Below are positions 1 through 9,124 of a DNA stretch of 64,000 bases, one piece after another. Origin of the DNA: PALSA-612 sp963742925 (GTDB taxonomy: Bacteria > Actinomycetota > Thermoleophilia > Gaiellales > Gaiellaceae); the NCBI GenBank assembly GCA_963742925.1, contig CAVUNV010000009.1, positions 186,001 to 250,000 of the forward strand. The letters run 5' to 3'. The position numbers were made by a program, and so were the translations under genes. Under the pieces are notes generated by a model that did not search any database, had not been told where the DNA came from, and saw nothing but the letters and a program-made list of their open reading frames with translations. The number at the start of each line of letters is the position of its first letter. Positions within the stretch are counted from its first letter, which is position 1.

Positions 1-172
1 CGACCGCCTCCGCTGCGAAGTCGTGCCCGTCGGCACGCCGGCCCGGGACGCAGAAGAACAGCGCACCGGGCGTGACCCCGCCGGTGTCGTAGGCGAGGTC
101 GAGCACCTCGACCGGGGCCGGGTGAAGGACCTCTCCCGGAGCGAGCGTCGCGCTGAGCCGCTCCAGGTCCAC
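1..172 (-). CDS. murE: UDP-N-acetylmuramyl-tripeptide synthetase MurE, N-terminal fragment
   Basis: Only the first 57 codons lie in the window; the gene continues past position 1. Translated from GTG at 172, the fragment contains the MurE N-terminal signature DLAYDTGGVTPGALFFCVPG followed by GHDFAAEAV, the substrate-binding entry domain that contacts the UDP part of UDP-MurNAc-dipeptide. MurE adds the third amino acid of the peptidoglycan stem peptide in the cytoplasm. It lies directly downstream of the ftsI-like gene, as in the conserved mraZ-rsmH-ftsL-ftsI-murE order. The GTG start is chosen because it gives the usual short N-terminus; the ribosome binding site is weak. Family is clear; the exact start is inferred. 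Confidence 0.85.
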   Translation of the reverse strand, partial: MDLERLSATLAPGEVLHPAPVEVLDLAYDTGGVTPGALFFCVPGRRADGHDFAAEAV

Positions 173-262
173 GGCGGGCGAGTCTACCAGGGCCAGGTGC
201 GGTACGGCCGCGTCAGAGTGTCGCGAAATACGCGCAAATGCGGGCTTTTTGTGCGCAAGACA

Positions 263-1996
263 CTAACCGCCGGCCGAGGAGGTCGCCGACGAGCCCGAGC
301 TTCGCAGCTCGTACGGGTTGTCGGGTGCGACCTCGAGGTACTGGAGCGCGAAGCGGGCGATCTCCTGGAAGACCGGCGCCGCGACCGTCCCGCCGAAGAT
401 CGCCCCCTGGGGCTCGTCCACCGTGACGAGGATCACGAGCCTGGGCGCCGTCGCGGGCACGATGCCGACGAAGGACGCCACGTACTTCGACGTCGAGTAG
501 CCGCCGGTCTGCGGGTCCGGCTTGGACGCCGTCCCGGTCTTGCCGGCCACGATGTAGCCCGGAACGTGCGCGAGCGTCCCGGTTCCCTCGTCCACGACGT
601 CCACGAGCATCGCCATCAGCTGCTTGGCGATCGTGGGGGACACGACGCGCCGGTGGTCGACCTTCGGCCGCGAGCCGCCGATCACGTGGTCGATCAGGTG
701 CGGTGTCACCCACATGCCGTGGTTTGCGACCGCGGCGTAGGCGGCCGCGAGCTGGATCGGCGTGACCGCGATGCCCTGTCCGATCGGGATCGTGCCGACT
801 GCCGAGCCGTACCACTTGTCCCGCGGCAGGACGATACCGGGGCTCTCCCCCGGGAAGTCGATGCCCGTGTCGCGGCCGAAGCCGAAGCGAGAGATCCACG
901 CCGACAGGTCCGTGGCACCGACGAGCCGCGCCAACGTGACGGCTCCGACGTTCGAGGAGCGCGCCAGGATCTGGCCCACCGTCATCGTCTCGGTGCCCCG
1001 CACCTCGGCGTCGTGGATCACCTTGTCGGCGACCTGGATCGAATACGGAAGCGTGAAGGGGGTCGTCGGCGTGACTCGGTGCTCGGAGAGCGCCGCCGCG
1101 ACCGTGACGAGCTTGAAGGTCGAGCCCGGCTCGTACACGTCGGTCACGGGCGAGTTCCGCTGCAGGTCGGGTGTGACGCCGGGGAAGCTGTTGGCGTCGA
1201 ATCCGGGAGCCGTGGCCATCGCCAGCACCGCACCCGTGTGCGGATCGAGGATGGTCGCCGTCGCCCGCTTGGCGTGCCAGCGCGCCACGGCGGAGCGCAG
1301 CGCCGCCTCCGCCTCGGTCTGGAGCGTGTGGTCGATGGTCAGGAAGACGTTGTGCCCGTCACGTTCGGAGACGGAGTTGAGCACGTCGACGACGCGTCCG
1401 AGAGGATCCTTGATCACCGTCTCACGGCCCGCCCGGCCCGAGAGCGTCGAGTCGCGCTCGAGCTCCATTCCTGCCAGCCCGCGGTTGTCGATCCCGGCGA
1501 AGCCGACGACCTGCGAGCCGACCGGGCCGAACGGATAGAACCGCCGTTCCTCGGGGTAGAAGCCGAGGCCGGCCAGGTTGCGCCGCTTCAGCGCGGCCGC
1601 CTTCCGAGGATCGGCCTGACGGGCGATGTAGACGAAGCCTTTCGTGCGATCGGCGAGCTGCGGGTAGAGCGTGTTCGCGTCGACACCGAGGGTCTGGGCC
1701 GCCGCGGTCGCGACGAGGCGCGCGTTCACGATCTCGCGGGGGTTCGCGTAGACCGTCGTCGCCTGCTCCCCGATCGCGAGCTGGACGCCGGAGCGGTCGA
1801 AGATCGTCCCGCGACCGGCCGGGATCACCAGGCTCTCGTGCTGCTGGGTCGCGCCCTTGCCGGCGAGACTGCTCGCCTGCACCGTCTGCAGCCACGCTGC
1901 CCGCGCGAGCGTCACGCCGAACACGACTGCGAACACGACGAGCAGAGCCCGGATCCGGCGATCCGAGAGCTTCGTGCTCGAAGACCCCCGGCGCAC
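263..1996 (-). CDS. ftsI: Class B penicillin-binding protein (FtsI/PBP3-like division transpeptidase)
   Basis: 577 residues. A single membrane anchor at about 14-36 is followed by the PBP dimerisation domain (GRGTIFDRSG near 61-70) and a transpeptidase domain with all three active-site motifs: STFK at 292-295 (nucleophile Ser292), SSN at 347-349 and KTGT at 486-489. It cross-links septal peptidoglycan outside the membrane as part of the divisome. No PASTA repeats are seen; the protein ends in a Ser-rich tail soon after the transpeptidase domain. It follows the ftsL-like gene by 1 nt and precedes murE, so it sits in the division operon. FtsI is preferred over an elongation PBP2 because of this context. 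Confidence 0.95.
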   Translation of the reverse strand: MRRGSSSTKLSDRRIRALLVVFAVVFGVTLARAAWLQTVQASSLAGKGATQQHESLVIPAGRGTIFDRSGVQLAIGEQATTVYANPREIVNARLVATAAAQTLGVDANTLYPQLADRTKGFVYIARQADPRKAAALKRRNLAGLGFYPEERRFYPFGPVGSQVVGFAGIDNRGLAGMELERDSTLSGRAGRETVIKDPLGRVVDVLNSVSERDGHNVFLTIDHTLQTEAEAALRSAVARWHAKRATATILDPHTGAVLAMATAPGFDANSFPGVTPDLQRNSPVTDVYEPGSTFKLVTVAAALSEHRVTPTTPFTLPYSIQVADKVIHDAEVRGTETMTVGQILARSSNVGAVTLARLVGATDLSAWISRFGFGRDTGIDFPGESPGIVLPRDKWYGSAVGTIPIGQGIAVTPIQLAAAYAAVANHGMWVTPHLIDHVIGGSRPKVDHRRVVSPTIAKQLMAMLVDVVDEGTGTLAHVPGYIVAGKTGTASKPDPQTGGYSTSKYVASFVGIVPATAPRLVILVTVDEPQGAIFGGTVAAPVFQEIARFALQYLEVAPDNPYELRSSGSSATSSAGG

Positions 1997-1997
1997 G

Positions 1998-2228
1998 TCA
2001 GCGCGGGAGGTTCACGATGCTCGTCGTGGCGGGATCGGCCTGCACGAGCCCCGGAGCGCCGCCCACGATCTGACTCGTCCTCTTGGCGCTCGCGAGCTTG
2101 GCGGCGAGCGCGGCGTTGTCGGCCTTGAGCCGGGCGCGCTGCCGGTTGGCGCCGTCGAGGTCGAGGTTCAGGCGGAGCACCGCCACGTTGACGGCGACGA
2201 TGCCTGCGAGCAGAGCGGCGACCGCCAC
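1998..2228 (-). CDS. ftsL: FtsL-like septum protein (start uncertain)
   Basis: Small bitopic protein between rsmH and ftsI, the position of ftsL in nearly all division clusters. As drawn from GTG at 2228 it has 76 residues: a hydrophobic stretch (VAALLAGIVAVNVAVL), then a polar heptad-like helix (LNLDLDGANRQRARLKADNAAL) typical of FtsL/DivIC coiled coils. The frame remains open upstream and encodes a basic tail followed by HLAGGVVWI directly before this GTG. The natural membrane segment and N-terminus therefore begin further upstream, between about 2260 and 2354, where no ATG, GTG or TTG is in frame. A non-canonical start or a base error near the end of rsmH could explain this. Identity rests mainly on position and architecture. 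Confidence 0.75.
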   Translation of the reverse strand: MAVAALLAGIVAVNVAVLRLNLDLDGANRQRARLKADNAALAAKLASAKRTSQIVGGAPGLVQADPATTSIVNLPR

Positions 2229-2351
2229 GATCCAGACGACGCCGCCGGCGAGATGGCGCCGGCCGGCCAGCCGGCTTCGCGCACGAACGCGCCGGGCCTT
2301 CGACCCCGCCCGCGCCTGCGGCGCGACCTTGGCCCCTGCGCGCGACGCTCG

Positions 2352-3311
2352 TCACGTCGTCTTCTCCGCCACCCGCAGCCGTGCGGACGCTGCTCGAGGA
2401 TTGAGCGCCGTCTCGCGTGGGCTCGGGCGCACCGCCTTCCGCGTCACGACACGGACGACCGGCTCGCGCCCGCAGGCGCAGACCGGGAAGTCGGGCGGGC
2501 ACACACAGCCCTTCTCCTGCTCCCGGAAGTAGCGCTTGACGATTCGATCCTCGAGCGAGTGGAAGCTGATGACGGCGACGCGGCCGCCGGGACGGAGCAT
2601 CTCGACCGCGGCCGGCAGCGCGTCGTCGAGCTGGCCGAGCTCGTCGTTGACCGCGATCCGCAGCGCCTGGAAGACGCGCCTGGCGGGGTGCCCGTCGCCG
2701 AAACGCGCCGGGGCGGGAATCGCCGCCTTGATCGTGTCGACGAGCTGGCCTGTCCGCTCGAACGGCTCCACCTTGCGGCGGCGCACGATCGCGCGTGCGA
2801 TCGAGCGCGAGAACCGCTCCTCGCCGTAGCGGCGGAAGACGTCCTCGAGCTCGCGCTCGGAGAGCTCGTTCACGAAGTCGGCCGCAGTCATGTCGGCCGA
2901 TGTGTCCATGCGCATGTCGAGCGGGGCGTCGACCGCGTACGAGAAGCCGCGCTCCGGCTGGTCGATCTGCATGCTCGAGACGCCGAGGTCGAGCAGGATC
3001 GCATCCGCCTTCATCCCGTTCGCCGCCAGCTGGCCGAGCACGGTCGCGAACTCGCCGCGCAGGAAGCGGGCCGGGACGCCGGTGCGGCGCCGGAAGCGCT
3101 CGAAGTAGGTCCGGGCGGTCGGGTCGCGGTCGATCGCGATCAGCTTCCCCTCGCCGCGCAGGTCGGCCGCGAGCAGCCCCGCGTGGCCACCGGCGCCGAA
3201 GGTGGCGTCGATCACGGTGTCGCCGCGCTCGACGGCGAGGAGATCGCGCACCTCGTCCGCCAGGACGGGAATATGGTCAGTCGCGCTTGGCTGCAAGGCG
3301 TTCGGCAACAT
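2352..3311 (-). CDS. rsmH: 16S rRNA (cytosine1402-N4)-methyltransferase RsmH
   Basis: 319 residues, normal for the family. It uses S-adenosylmethionine to methylate N4 of C1402 in the ribosomal P site. Visible motifs: DHIPVLADEV near the N-terminus, SAM-binding motif DATFGAGGH at 35-43, LLDLGVSSMQ, the GFSYAVDAPLDMRMD block, and the C-terminal SFHSLEDRIVKRYF. A CVCPPDFPVCACG cysteine cluster precedes the C-terminus, as in other actinobacterial members. The start at 3311 overlaps the mraZ 3' end by 35 nt; a TTG nearer the DHIPVL block is an alternative. It is the second gene of the division cluster. Confidence 0.96.
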   Translation of the reverse strand: MLPNALQPSATDHIPVLADEVRDLLAVERGDTVIDATFGAGGHAGLLAADLRGEGKLIAIDRDPTARTYFERFRRRTGVPARFLRGEFATVLGQLAANGMKADAILLDLGVSSMQIDQPERGFSYAVDAPLDMRMDTSADMTAADFVNELSERELEDVFRRYGEERFSRSIARAIVRRRKVEPFERTGQLVDTIKAAIPAPARFGDGHPARRVFQALRIAVNDELGQLDDALPAAVEMLRPGGRVAVISFHSLEDRIVKRYFREQEKGCVCPPDFPVCACGREPVVRVVTRKAVRPSPRETALNPRAASARLRVAEKTT

Positions 3312-3711
3312 GCTCCGCCCTCCCTTCGACTTCCTCGACCAGCGCCCGCCAGGCGGCTCGATCCCAGATCTCGAGGTGGTCGTGCACGCCGGCCACCACG
3401 ACCTCGCGCCCGAGGCCCGCGTGGCCGACGAGCGGTGCCGGCAGCATGATCCGGCCTTGCTTGTCGGGCGCGGCCTCGACCGCGGCGGAGAAGAAGTAGC
3501 GCTGCATCATGCGGTCGTCGCGGCTGAGCGGGTCGAGGTTGGCGAGTCGGGAGTCGACCAGGCGATCCCAGTCGGAGCGGGCGTAGGCGTTGAGACAACC
3601 GTCCATGCCGCGGGTGACGACGAGCCCGTCCGGGAAGGAGTCCCGGAACCTGGCCGGAAGGGTGAGTCGGTTCTTCTCGTCGAGTGTGTGCTCGAACTCG
3701 CCCAGAAACAT
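3277..3711 (-). CDS. mraZ: Transcriptional regulator MraZ
   Basis: 144 residues from ATG at 3711, beginning MFLGEFEHTLDEKNRLTLP, the canonical MraZ N-terminus; an upstream start at 3750 would add 13 atypical residues and lie within the operator. Two SpoVT/AbrB-like swapped-hairpin domains are visible: one at about 5-50 (KNRLTLPARFRD) and one at about 75-125 (DKQGRIMLPAPL). MraZ binds repeats ahead of its own operon and tunes expression of the division and cell wall cluster. Four such repeats lie 25-59 bp upstream of this start. Confidence 0.95.
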   Translation of the reverse strand: MFLGEFEHTLDEKNRLTLPARFRDSFPDGLVVTRGMDGCLNAYARSDWDRLVDSRLANLDPLSRDDRMMQRYFFSAAVEAAPDKQGRIMLPAPLVGHAGLGREVVVAGVHDHLEIWDRAAWRALVEEVEGRAEHVAERLAAKRD

Positions 3712-3735
3712 TGTCGCCGCCCCGCTGCCGTGGAC

Positions 3736-3770
3736 ACCACTGCGGCCCACTTTAACCCACTATCCCCCAC
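3736..3770 (-). promoter_or_regulatory. MraZ box: four direct repeats at 10-bp spacing
   Basis: Read on the minus strand, GTGGG occurs at 3770-3766, 3760-3756 and 3750-3746, and GTGGT at 3740-3736. Spacing is exactly 10 bp, one helical turn. MraZ is known to bind TGGGN-type repeats with this period upstream of mraZ. The array ends 25 bp before the mraZ start codon, consistent with autoregulation of the division operon. Confidence 0.85.
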
Positions 3771-3805
3771 TTGGCAAGCCCGGCGGCCCACGTCCCTCCT
3801 GAAAT

Positions 3806-4583
3806 ATGGTTTCCAGCACGGTGACTTCGCTTCCGGATCAGGAGCTGACGCGGCTGCTCGAGCTGATCAAGGGTGCGGACAGCGTGGAGTTGAAGCTGAG
3901 CGTGCCGCTGTCGGACCGGAGCAAGGCGGGGGCGGCGCTCGGCGTGGATCCCCTCGACGGCGAGATTCGGCAGGTCTACTTCTTCGATACGCCTGACCTG
4001 GCGCTCAACAAGAGCGGCGTCGTGGTCCGGGCTCGTCGAGTGCAACAGCGGGGGAACGACTCGGTCGTGAAGCTGCGGCCGGTGGTTCCCGATGAGCTGC
4101 CGGCAGAGCTGCGCCTGTCGGAGAACTTCGGTGTCGAGGTCGATGCGATGCCGGGCGGGTTCGTCTGCTCGGGCTCGATGAAGCACGCGATGGGGACGAC
4201 GGACGTCAGGGACGCGGTGGCGGGGAAGCTGCCGCTGCGCAAGCTGTTCTCCAAGGAGCAGCGGGCGCTGTATGCGGCGCATGCTCCCGAAGGGCTCGAG
4301 CTGGACGACCTCTCGATCCTCGGGCCGGTGCTCGTGCTCAAGGTGAAGTTCGCGCCGGAAGGCTATGACCGCAGGCTCGTCGCGAGAGCTGTGGCTCTAT
4401 CCGGACAACTCGATGCTCCTCGAGCTGTCGACCAAGTGCGCACCCGCCGAGGCGTTCCAGATCGCCGCCGAGACACGGGTGTTCCTGGCACAGCACGGGA
4501 TCGACCTCTCGGGCGAGCAGGAGACGAAGACGAAGAAGGCGCTGCAGTTCTTCTCCCAGCAGCTGCAGGCGAGCGCCGAGTAG
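3806..4583 (+). CDS. CYTH-domain protein (one-base frame break near 4385)
   Basis: The N-terminal part reads VELKLSVP (the acidic-Lys start of a CYTH triphosphate-tunnel strand), then VYFFDTPDLALNKSGVVVRARR and DSVVKLRP, the strand pattern of CYTH/triphosphate tunnel metalloenzymes that bind or hydrolyse inorganic polyphosphate or triphosphate esters. The frame breaks at about 4382-4387; removing one base from gcgagagctg continues as LVAELWLYPDNSMLLELSTKC and ends at QQLQASAE (stop 4581-4583). Repaired length is about 258 residues. It is 9 nt upstream of the CYTH-Ppx gene and probably co-transcribed. No CHAD domain is seen. The break is more likely a sequence error than decay, because both halves are intact. 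Confidence 0.8.
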
Positions 4584-4592
4584 GAAACGGTC

Positions 4593-6105
4593 GTGGCGGT
4601 TGTCGGCCGGTGGGAGTGGCGTGTGTTCGGCGAGTCGTTCGGCGCCGCCGATGATCGCTTCGCCGCTCTGTCGCCGGAGCGCGTTCAGGAGAGCGACGAG
4701 CTCTACCTGCTCTCGCCGGTTGTCGACGTCACGGTCAAGATCCGTGCCGACCTGATGGACATCAAGCGCCGCCAGCGGGTGAACCGCGACGGGCTCGAGC
4801 AGTGGGCGCCGATCATGAAGGCGGGGTTCCCGCTCGCCGCGGCGGACGCGGGCCGGGTCTTCGCGACCCTTGCCGTCCCGATCCCGTCGCTCGCGCGCAG
4901 CGAGTACACGCTCGACCAGGTTGTCGACGAACTGGTGCGCCCGAGCCGTTCCCTGCACGCGGTGCGCGTCCACAAGAAGCGCGTCCACTACACGGTCGGC
5001 GGCTGTATGGCGGAGGTGAGCGAGGTGCGTGCCGACGGCCGGGCGACCCGCACGATCGCGATCGAGGCGGAAGACCCGGACCGTGTGATCGCGACCGTGC
5101 GCGAGCTCGGGCTCGTCTCGCCCCCGAACGTCAGCTATCCGCGTGGCCTGAAGGCGCTCCTCGGACTGGAGCCGCAGCGTTGTGCGGTCATCGACGTCGG
5201 CACGAACTCGGTCAAGTTCCACATCGGCGAGCCGGGCGCGGACGGTGCCTGGCGGACGATCGTGGACCGCGCCGAGCTCACGCAGCTCGGCGAAGGCCTC
5301 GAGAAGACCGGCGAGCTGAGCCCGGAGCCGATGGAGCGCACGGTCTCGGCGATCGCCGGCATGGCCGACGAAGCGGATCGGAACGGCGTCGCCGCTGTCG
5401 CGGCGGTCGGCACGGCCGGGCTGCGGATCGCGCGCAACAGCGCCGCGTTCATCGCCGCCGTCCAGGACAGGTGCGGCGTTGCCGTCGAGGTCATTCCCGG
5501 GGAGGAGGAAGCCCGGCTCGCTTATGTCGCCGTGGAGTCCGGGCTCGGGCTCGGGCACGGCTCGCTCGCCGTGTTCGACACCGGCGGCGGCAGCTCGCAG
5601 TTCACGTTCGGCCACGACGGCGAGGTCGACGAACGGTTCAGCGTCGACGTCGGCGCAGTCCGCTACACGGAGGCGCACGGGCTCGCCGGCGCGGTCTCAC
5701 AGGAAGCGCTGCAGAGCGCACGCGACGCGATCGCCGCCGACCTCGACCCGTCTCGACGGCAGGCCCGCGCCCGACACGCTCGTCGGCATGGGCGGTGCCG
5801 TCACCAACCTCACCGCGGTCAAGCACGCCCTTGCGACCTACGACCCGGACATCGTCCAGGGCACGATCCTCGACCGAGCCGAGATCGACCGGCAGATCGA
5901 GCTCTACGCCGGCAGCAGCACCGAGGAGCGGCGCACGATCGTCGGTCTGCAGCCCAAGCGCGCCGAGGTCATCCTCGCCGGCGCCTGCATCGTCAGGACC
6001 GTCATGGAGAAGCTCGGCAAGCAGTCCCTCACGGTCAGCGACCGCGGCCTGCGACACGGCCTGCTCATCGAGCGGTTCGGCACGCCGGCCGATGCGCGGG
6101 CGTGA
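4593..6105 (+). CDS. CYTH-Ppx/GppA fusion, exopolyphosphatase family (one-base frame break near 5748)
   Basis: Residues 1-190 look like a CYTH domain (WEWRVF at 8-13; DVTVKIRADLMDIKRRQR; paired basic residues at VRVHKKRVHY). From about 197 an actin-like Ppx/GppA fold begins: CAVIDVGTNSVKFHI (phosphate 1 loop), IPGEEEARLAY, and DTGGGSSQ at 329-336 (phosphate 2). The frame breaks in the ccc at 5747-5749; removing one C restores ADLDRLDG and then LVGMGGAVTNLTAV to the stop at 6103-6105. Repaired length is about 503 residues. Ppx/GppA enzymes release phosphate from polyphosphate or pppGpp; the CYTH part suggests polyphosphate binding. The fusion and its CYTH neighbour point to polyphosphate turnover. 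Substrate is inferred. Confidence 0.85.
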
Positions 6106-6137
6106 CCGCAGCCAGTCGAGCGCGGCCCTGATGTGCT

Positions 6138-6167
6138 GCGGCCGGCGGAGCCAAGTCCACCGGCCGC
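6138..6167. terminator. GC-rich hairpin between convergent genes
   Basis: GCGGCCGG at 6138-6145 pairs with CCGGCCGC at 6160-6167 across a 14-nt loop. It lies between the ends of the Ppx gene (6105) and the minus-strand SHOCT gene (6223), so it could serve both directions. No T-tract is seen. Confidence 0.4.
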
Positions 6168-6222
6168 AACGCCTACGAGGTTCGAGCTATCCGCGGGCCG
6201 CGTTTCGGCGAGCCCTTCCGAA

Positions 6223-6612
6223 TCAGGCGAGCGCGTTCTGCTTGATCTGGTCGTACTCGGCCTGGTTGATGGCGCCTGTGTCGAGGAGTTGCTTCGCTTT
6301 CGCGATCTGCTCCGCCGGATCGCCCTTGCCTGCCGCCGCCTTGACCTGGGCGTCGAAGTCGGCCTGGGCAGCCTGCATGTCCTGCTGCTTTCGCTCCGCC
6401 ATGCCCTTGCCCTCGGCAAGCAGGTAGACGAACACGCCCAGGAAGGGCAGAAGGACGACGAAGATGCACCAGCCGGCCTTGGCCCCTCCGGACGACTCAC
6501 GGTTCCGGAACACGTCCATGAACACGGCAATCAGCAGCCAGATCCAGATCACGAACATGAAGAAGATGAACATCGTCCAGATGACTTGCCAGAACGTCTC
6601 AGCTACCAGCAT
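6223..6612 (-). CDS. Small membrane protein with PLD nuclease N-terminal-like and SHOCT domains
   Basis: 129 residues. Two membrane segments at about 8-33 and 46-66 form a PLDc_N-like hairpin (FMDVFRNRESSGGAKAGW between them). A charged helix follows (MAERKQQDMQAAQADF), and the C-terminus is a SHOCT module (AEQIAKAKQLLDTGAINQAE). Such proteins are common in actinobacteria; SHOCT is a short oligomerisation or binding motif and no enzyme activity is expected. The start at 6612 is preceded on the minus strand by a purine-rich GAGGGAGG element. The specific role is unknown. Confidence 0.8.
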   Translation of the reverse strand: MLVAETFWQVIWTMFIFFMFVIWIWLLIAVFMDVFRNRESSGGAKAGWCIFVVLLPFLGVFVYLLAEGKGMAERKQQDMQAAQADFDAQVKAAAGKGDPAEQIAKAKQLLDTGAINQAEYDQIKQNALA

Positions 6613-6734
6613 GCGCTTACCTCCCTCTCAAGTTGGACCAGGGCCAATCATGATCGGATACGCGACCACTCGCAAGCTGGGCGGGTTGGCCCAACGCCAC
6701 GAGAGGGTGCTTCAGTCTCGACAAGAGGAGAGCT

Positions 6735-8550
6735 TTACCGGCTCCCCGCGTGGCGATCCGCTTCGATCTGTGCCTCGACGGCGCGGTGGACGTTGCCGTG
6801 GATGCGGTCTTCGCCCAGCCGCTCCAGGACACCGTCCTTCTCGAGGACGCTCGCCACGGCGGGCTTGACGCGGGCGAGGCGCAGCTGGATACCGGCGCTC
6901 TCGGCGAAGTCGAGGATCTCGGCGAGCTTCGCAGCGCCCTGCGAGTCGACGAAGTCGACGCCCTCCAGGTCCAGCACAACGACGCGAAGCGCCGGGTCGG
7001 CCTCCAACGCGAGCCCGCGGACGCGTTCCTCGAGCGCCTCGGCGGTGGCGAAGAACAGACCGCCGTCCAGCCGCACGACGGCGTAACCGGGGAGCGTCTC
7101 GCTGTCGGGGTTCTCGCGCACGTCGCGGAACACCTGTGTTCCCGGCTCGCGACCGAGGAGCGGCATCCCCGGGGAGGTGGAGACGTAGACGAGCCAGACG
7201 AGCGAGAGCACGATCCCGATGACGACGCCGGCCAGCACGCCGGCCGAGAGCACTGCGACGATCGCCGCGGCCGCCACCCAGAAGTCGAAGCGCTTGACGC
7301 GGAAGAGGCGCCGCAACTCGGGGATGTCGATCATCCCGAAGATGACCGCGTCGATGATGATGGCGGCGAGGACGGCCTTGGGCAGCTGCGAGAAGAGCGG
7401 CGCGAGCGCGATCAGGGTCAGGATCACGAGCCCGCCGGTCACGAGGGACGCCACGGGTGTGCTGGCGCCGGCCGATTCGTTGAGCGAGCTCGCGGACAGG
7501 CTCGTCGAGACCGGCATCCCCCTGAACACTCCCGACGCCATGTTGGCCATGCCCTGTGCGACCGACTCCTGGTTGACGTCGATGCGGTAGCGGTGCCGGA
7601 CAGCGAACGCGCGCGCATCGCCGGCGGTCTGCGAGAAGCCGATCAGGAGCAGCCCGATCGAGGCCGCGAGGATGGTCGAGTAGTGCTGCTGGAAGACGTC
7701 GACGCCCGGGAGCGCCGGTGCCGGCAGGCCGCGCGGCACGGGGCCGACGAGCGCGACACCGTGCGCACCAAGGTCGAAGAGCCATGTCGCGAGGAGCCCT
7801 CCGACCACGAGCACGAGCGCGCCCGGCACGCGGGGGGCGAGGAAGCGCAGAGTGAAGATGACAGCCAGCGCCACCACCCCCACGAGCACGGTCGTCCAGC
7901 TCACGTCTCCGAGCGACCGGATCCACGACGCGAGCTCTCCCCAGGCGGTGTCGCCGGACGTCGACGTCCCGGTCAGCTTCGGCAGCTCGCCGATGACGAC
8001 GTCGACCGCGGCGCCCGCCAGGAAGCCTGTGACGACCGCCCGGGAGAGGAACCGCGCGATCCAGCCGAGCCGAAGCACGGCCAGCAGGAGGAAGAAGGCG
8101 CCCGTCACCAGCGTGATGGCCGCCACGAGCTCGGCAGCCTGCGCGCCGGCGGCGCCCGTGAACAGCACGGCACCGCCTGCGACGGCGGCCAGCGACGAGC
8201 TCGGCCCCGTCGAGATGTGACGCGACGTGCAGAACAGCGCGTACACGAGTCGCGCCGGCGGCTGCGGCATAGAGCCCGTTCTGCACCGGCACGCCCGCGA
8301 TGCCGGCGTAACCGAGATCCTTCGGCACGATCATCGCCGCCACCGCGATCCCCGCGAGCACGTCCCCGCGGCGCTTGCTGCGGTCGTAGCGCGGCAGCCA
8401 GTCCACGATCGGCACCAGGCGCCCCACCCCGCGGGACCGAGTGAGATCGGCGCTCTCCACCGCGGCCCATCCTCCCAGACCCATCCGCACGCCGACGAGG
8501 AGAGCTGCGACATCTCGGCGCAGCCCCAAGGTGGCGGCAGAGCCTGTCAT
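6735..8550 (-). CDS. SulP-family anion transporter with STAS domain (one-base frame break near 8250)
   Basis: The N-terminal part (from ATG at 8550; 8487 is an alternative) reads LVPIVDWLPRYDRS, DVLAGIAVAAMIVPKDLGYA and GLYAAAAGA, the SulP start. At about 8246-8252 the frame must lose one base to continue as LVYALFCTSRHISTGPSSS. About ten hydrophobic helices follow, then a cytoplasmic STAS domain (RVVVLDLEGVDFVDSQGAAKL). SulP proteins carry sulfate, bicarbonate, chloride or dicarboxylates; the substrate cannot be told here. Repaired length is about 604 residues. Only 17 bp separate it from the divergent lipoprotein gene. A second SulP gene lies at 20534-22258. Confidence 0.87.
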
Positions 8551-8554
8551 GGAG

Positions 8555-8560
8555 TAGGGT
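8555..8560 (+). promoter_or_regulatory. -10 hexamer TAGGGT, leaderless arrangement
   Basis: TAGGGT ends 7 nt before the GTG at 8568. This matches the TANNNT hexamer of actinobacterial promoters whose transcript starts at the initiation codon. No ribosome binding site fits in the gap. Confidence 0.5.
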
Positions 8561-8567
8561 CGAACTC

Positions 8568-9104
8568 GTGAGGACCCGGATGGTCCGGTTGGCGGCGGTC
8601 GCGGCGGCTCTGCTGACCTCGCTGGTTGTCCTGGCCGGATGTGGCGGAGGCGGGAATACCAAGACCGTGACCGTCACAGTCACCTCGCCGACGTCGTCCG
8701 CGCACGCGACCCCCACCGGCCCGGCCGTGGCCGAGCTCCAGAGGGTGATGACGCGTCTCGGCTACTACTCCGGTCCGATCGACGGCATCTACGGGCCTGC
8801 CACGACCACCGGCGTCAAGACGATGCAGCAGGCGCTGGGCGTTACTGCCGACGGGGTCTACGGTTCCGAGACACACGCGGCCCTGAAGGGCAAGGGGAAG
8901 TACATCGTCGTCGAGATCCAGACAGCGCTCGCGGAGTACGGGTACTACACGGGCGCGATCGACGGCGCCTACGGCGCCGAGACAACGGCTGCGGTGCAGA
9001 AGCTCCAGACGGACCTGGGAGTCACTGCGGACGGCCGCTTCGGCCCGGAGACCGCGAACGCGTTCAACCAGGCGGTTGCGAACGGCACGCTGAAGCCGGC
9101 GTAG
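8568..9104 (+). CDS. Lipoprotein with two peptidoglycan-binding domains
   Basis: 178 residues. N-terminal signal (MRTRMVRLAAV...LLTSLVVLAGC) with a lipobox LAGC and lipid-attachment Cys at about 25. A Thr/Val-rich linker leads to two PG_binding_1 repeats, each with the GYYSGPIDGIYGPAT pattern: AVAELQRVMTRLGYY to about 110, and VVEIQTALAEYGYYTGAIDG to the end. It is expected on the outer face of the membrane, tethered to peptidoglycan by non-catalytic three-helix domains. The next gene is another lipoprotein, 20 nt downstream. No catalytic domain is present. Confidence 0.88.
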   Translation: MRTRMVRLAAVAAALLTSLVVLAGCGGGGNTKTVTVTVTSPTSSAHATPTGPAVAELQRVMTRLGYYSGPIDGIYGPATTTGVKTMQQALGVTADGVYGSETHAALKGKGKYIVVEIQTALAEYGYYTGAIDGAYGAETTAAVQKLQTDLGVTADGRFGPETANAFNQAVANGTLKPA

Positions 9105-9124
9105 CGCGAGATGGAGGATCGTCG

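Noticed and set aside
23..2128. Long plus-strand frame over the division cluster
   Set aside because: Shadow of ftsI and ftsL; composition is RD/RE-rich and no motif is seen.
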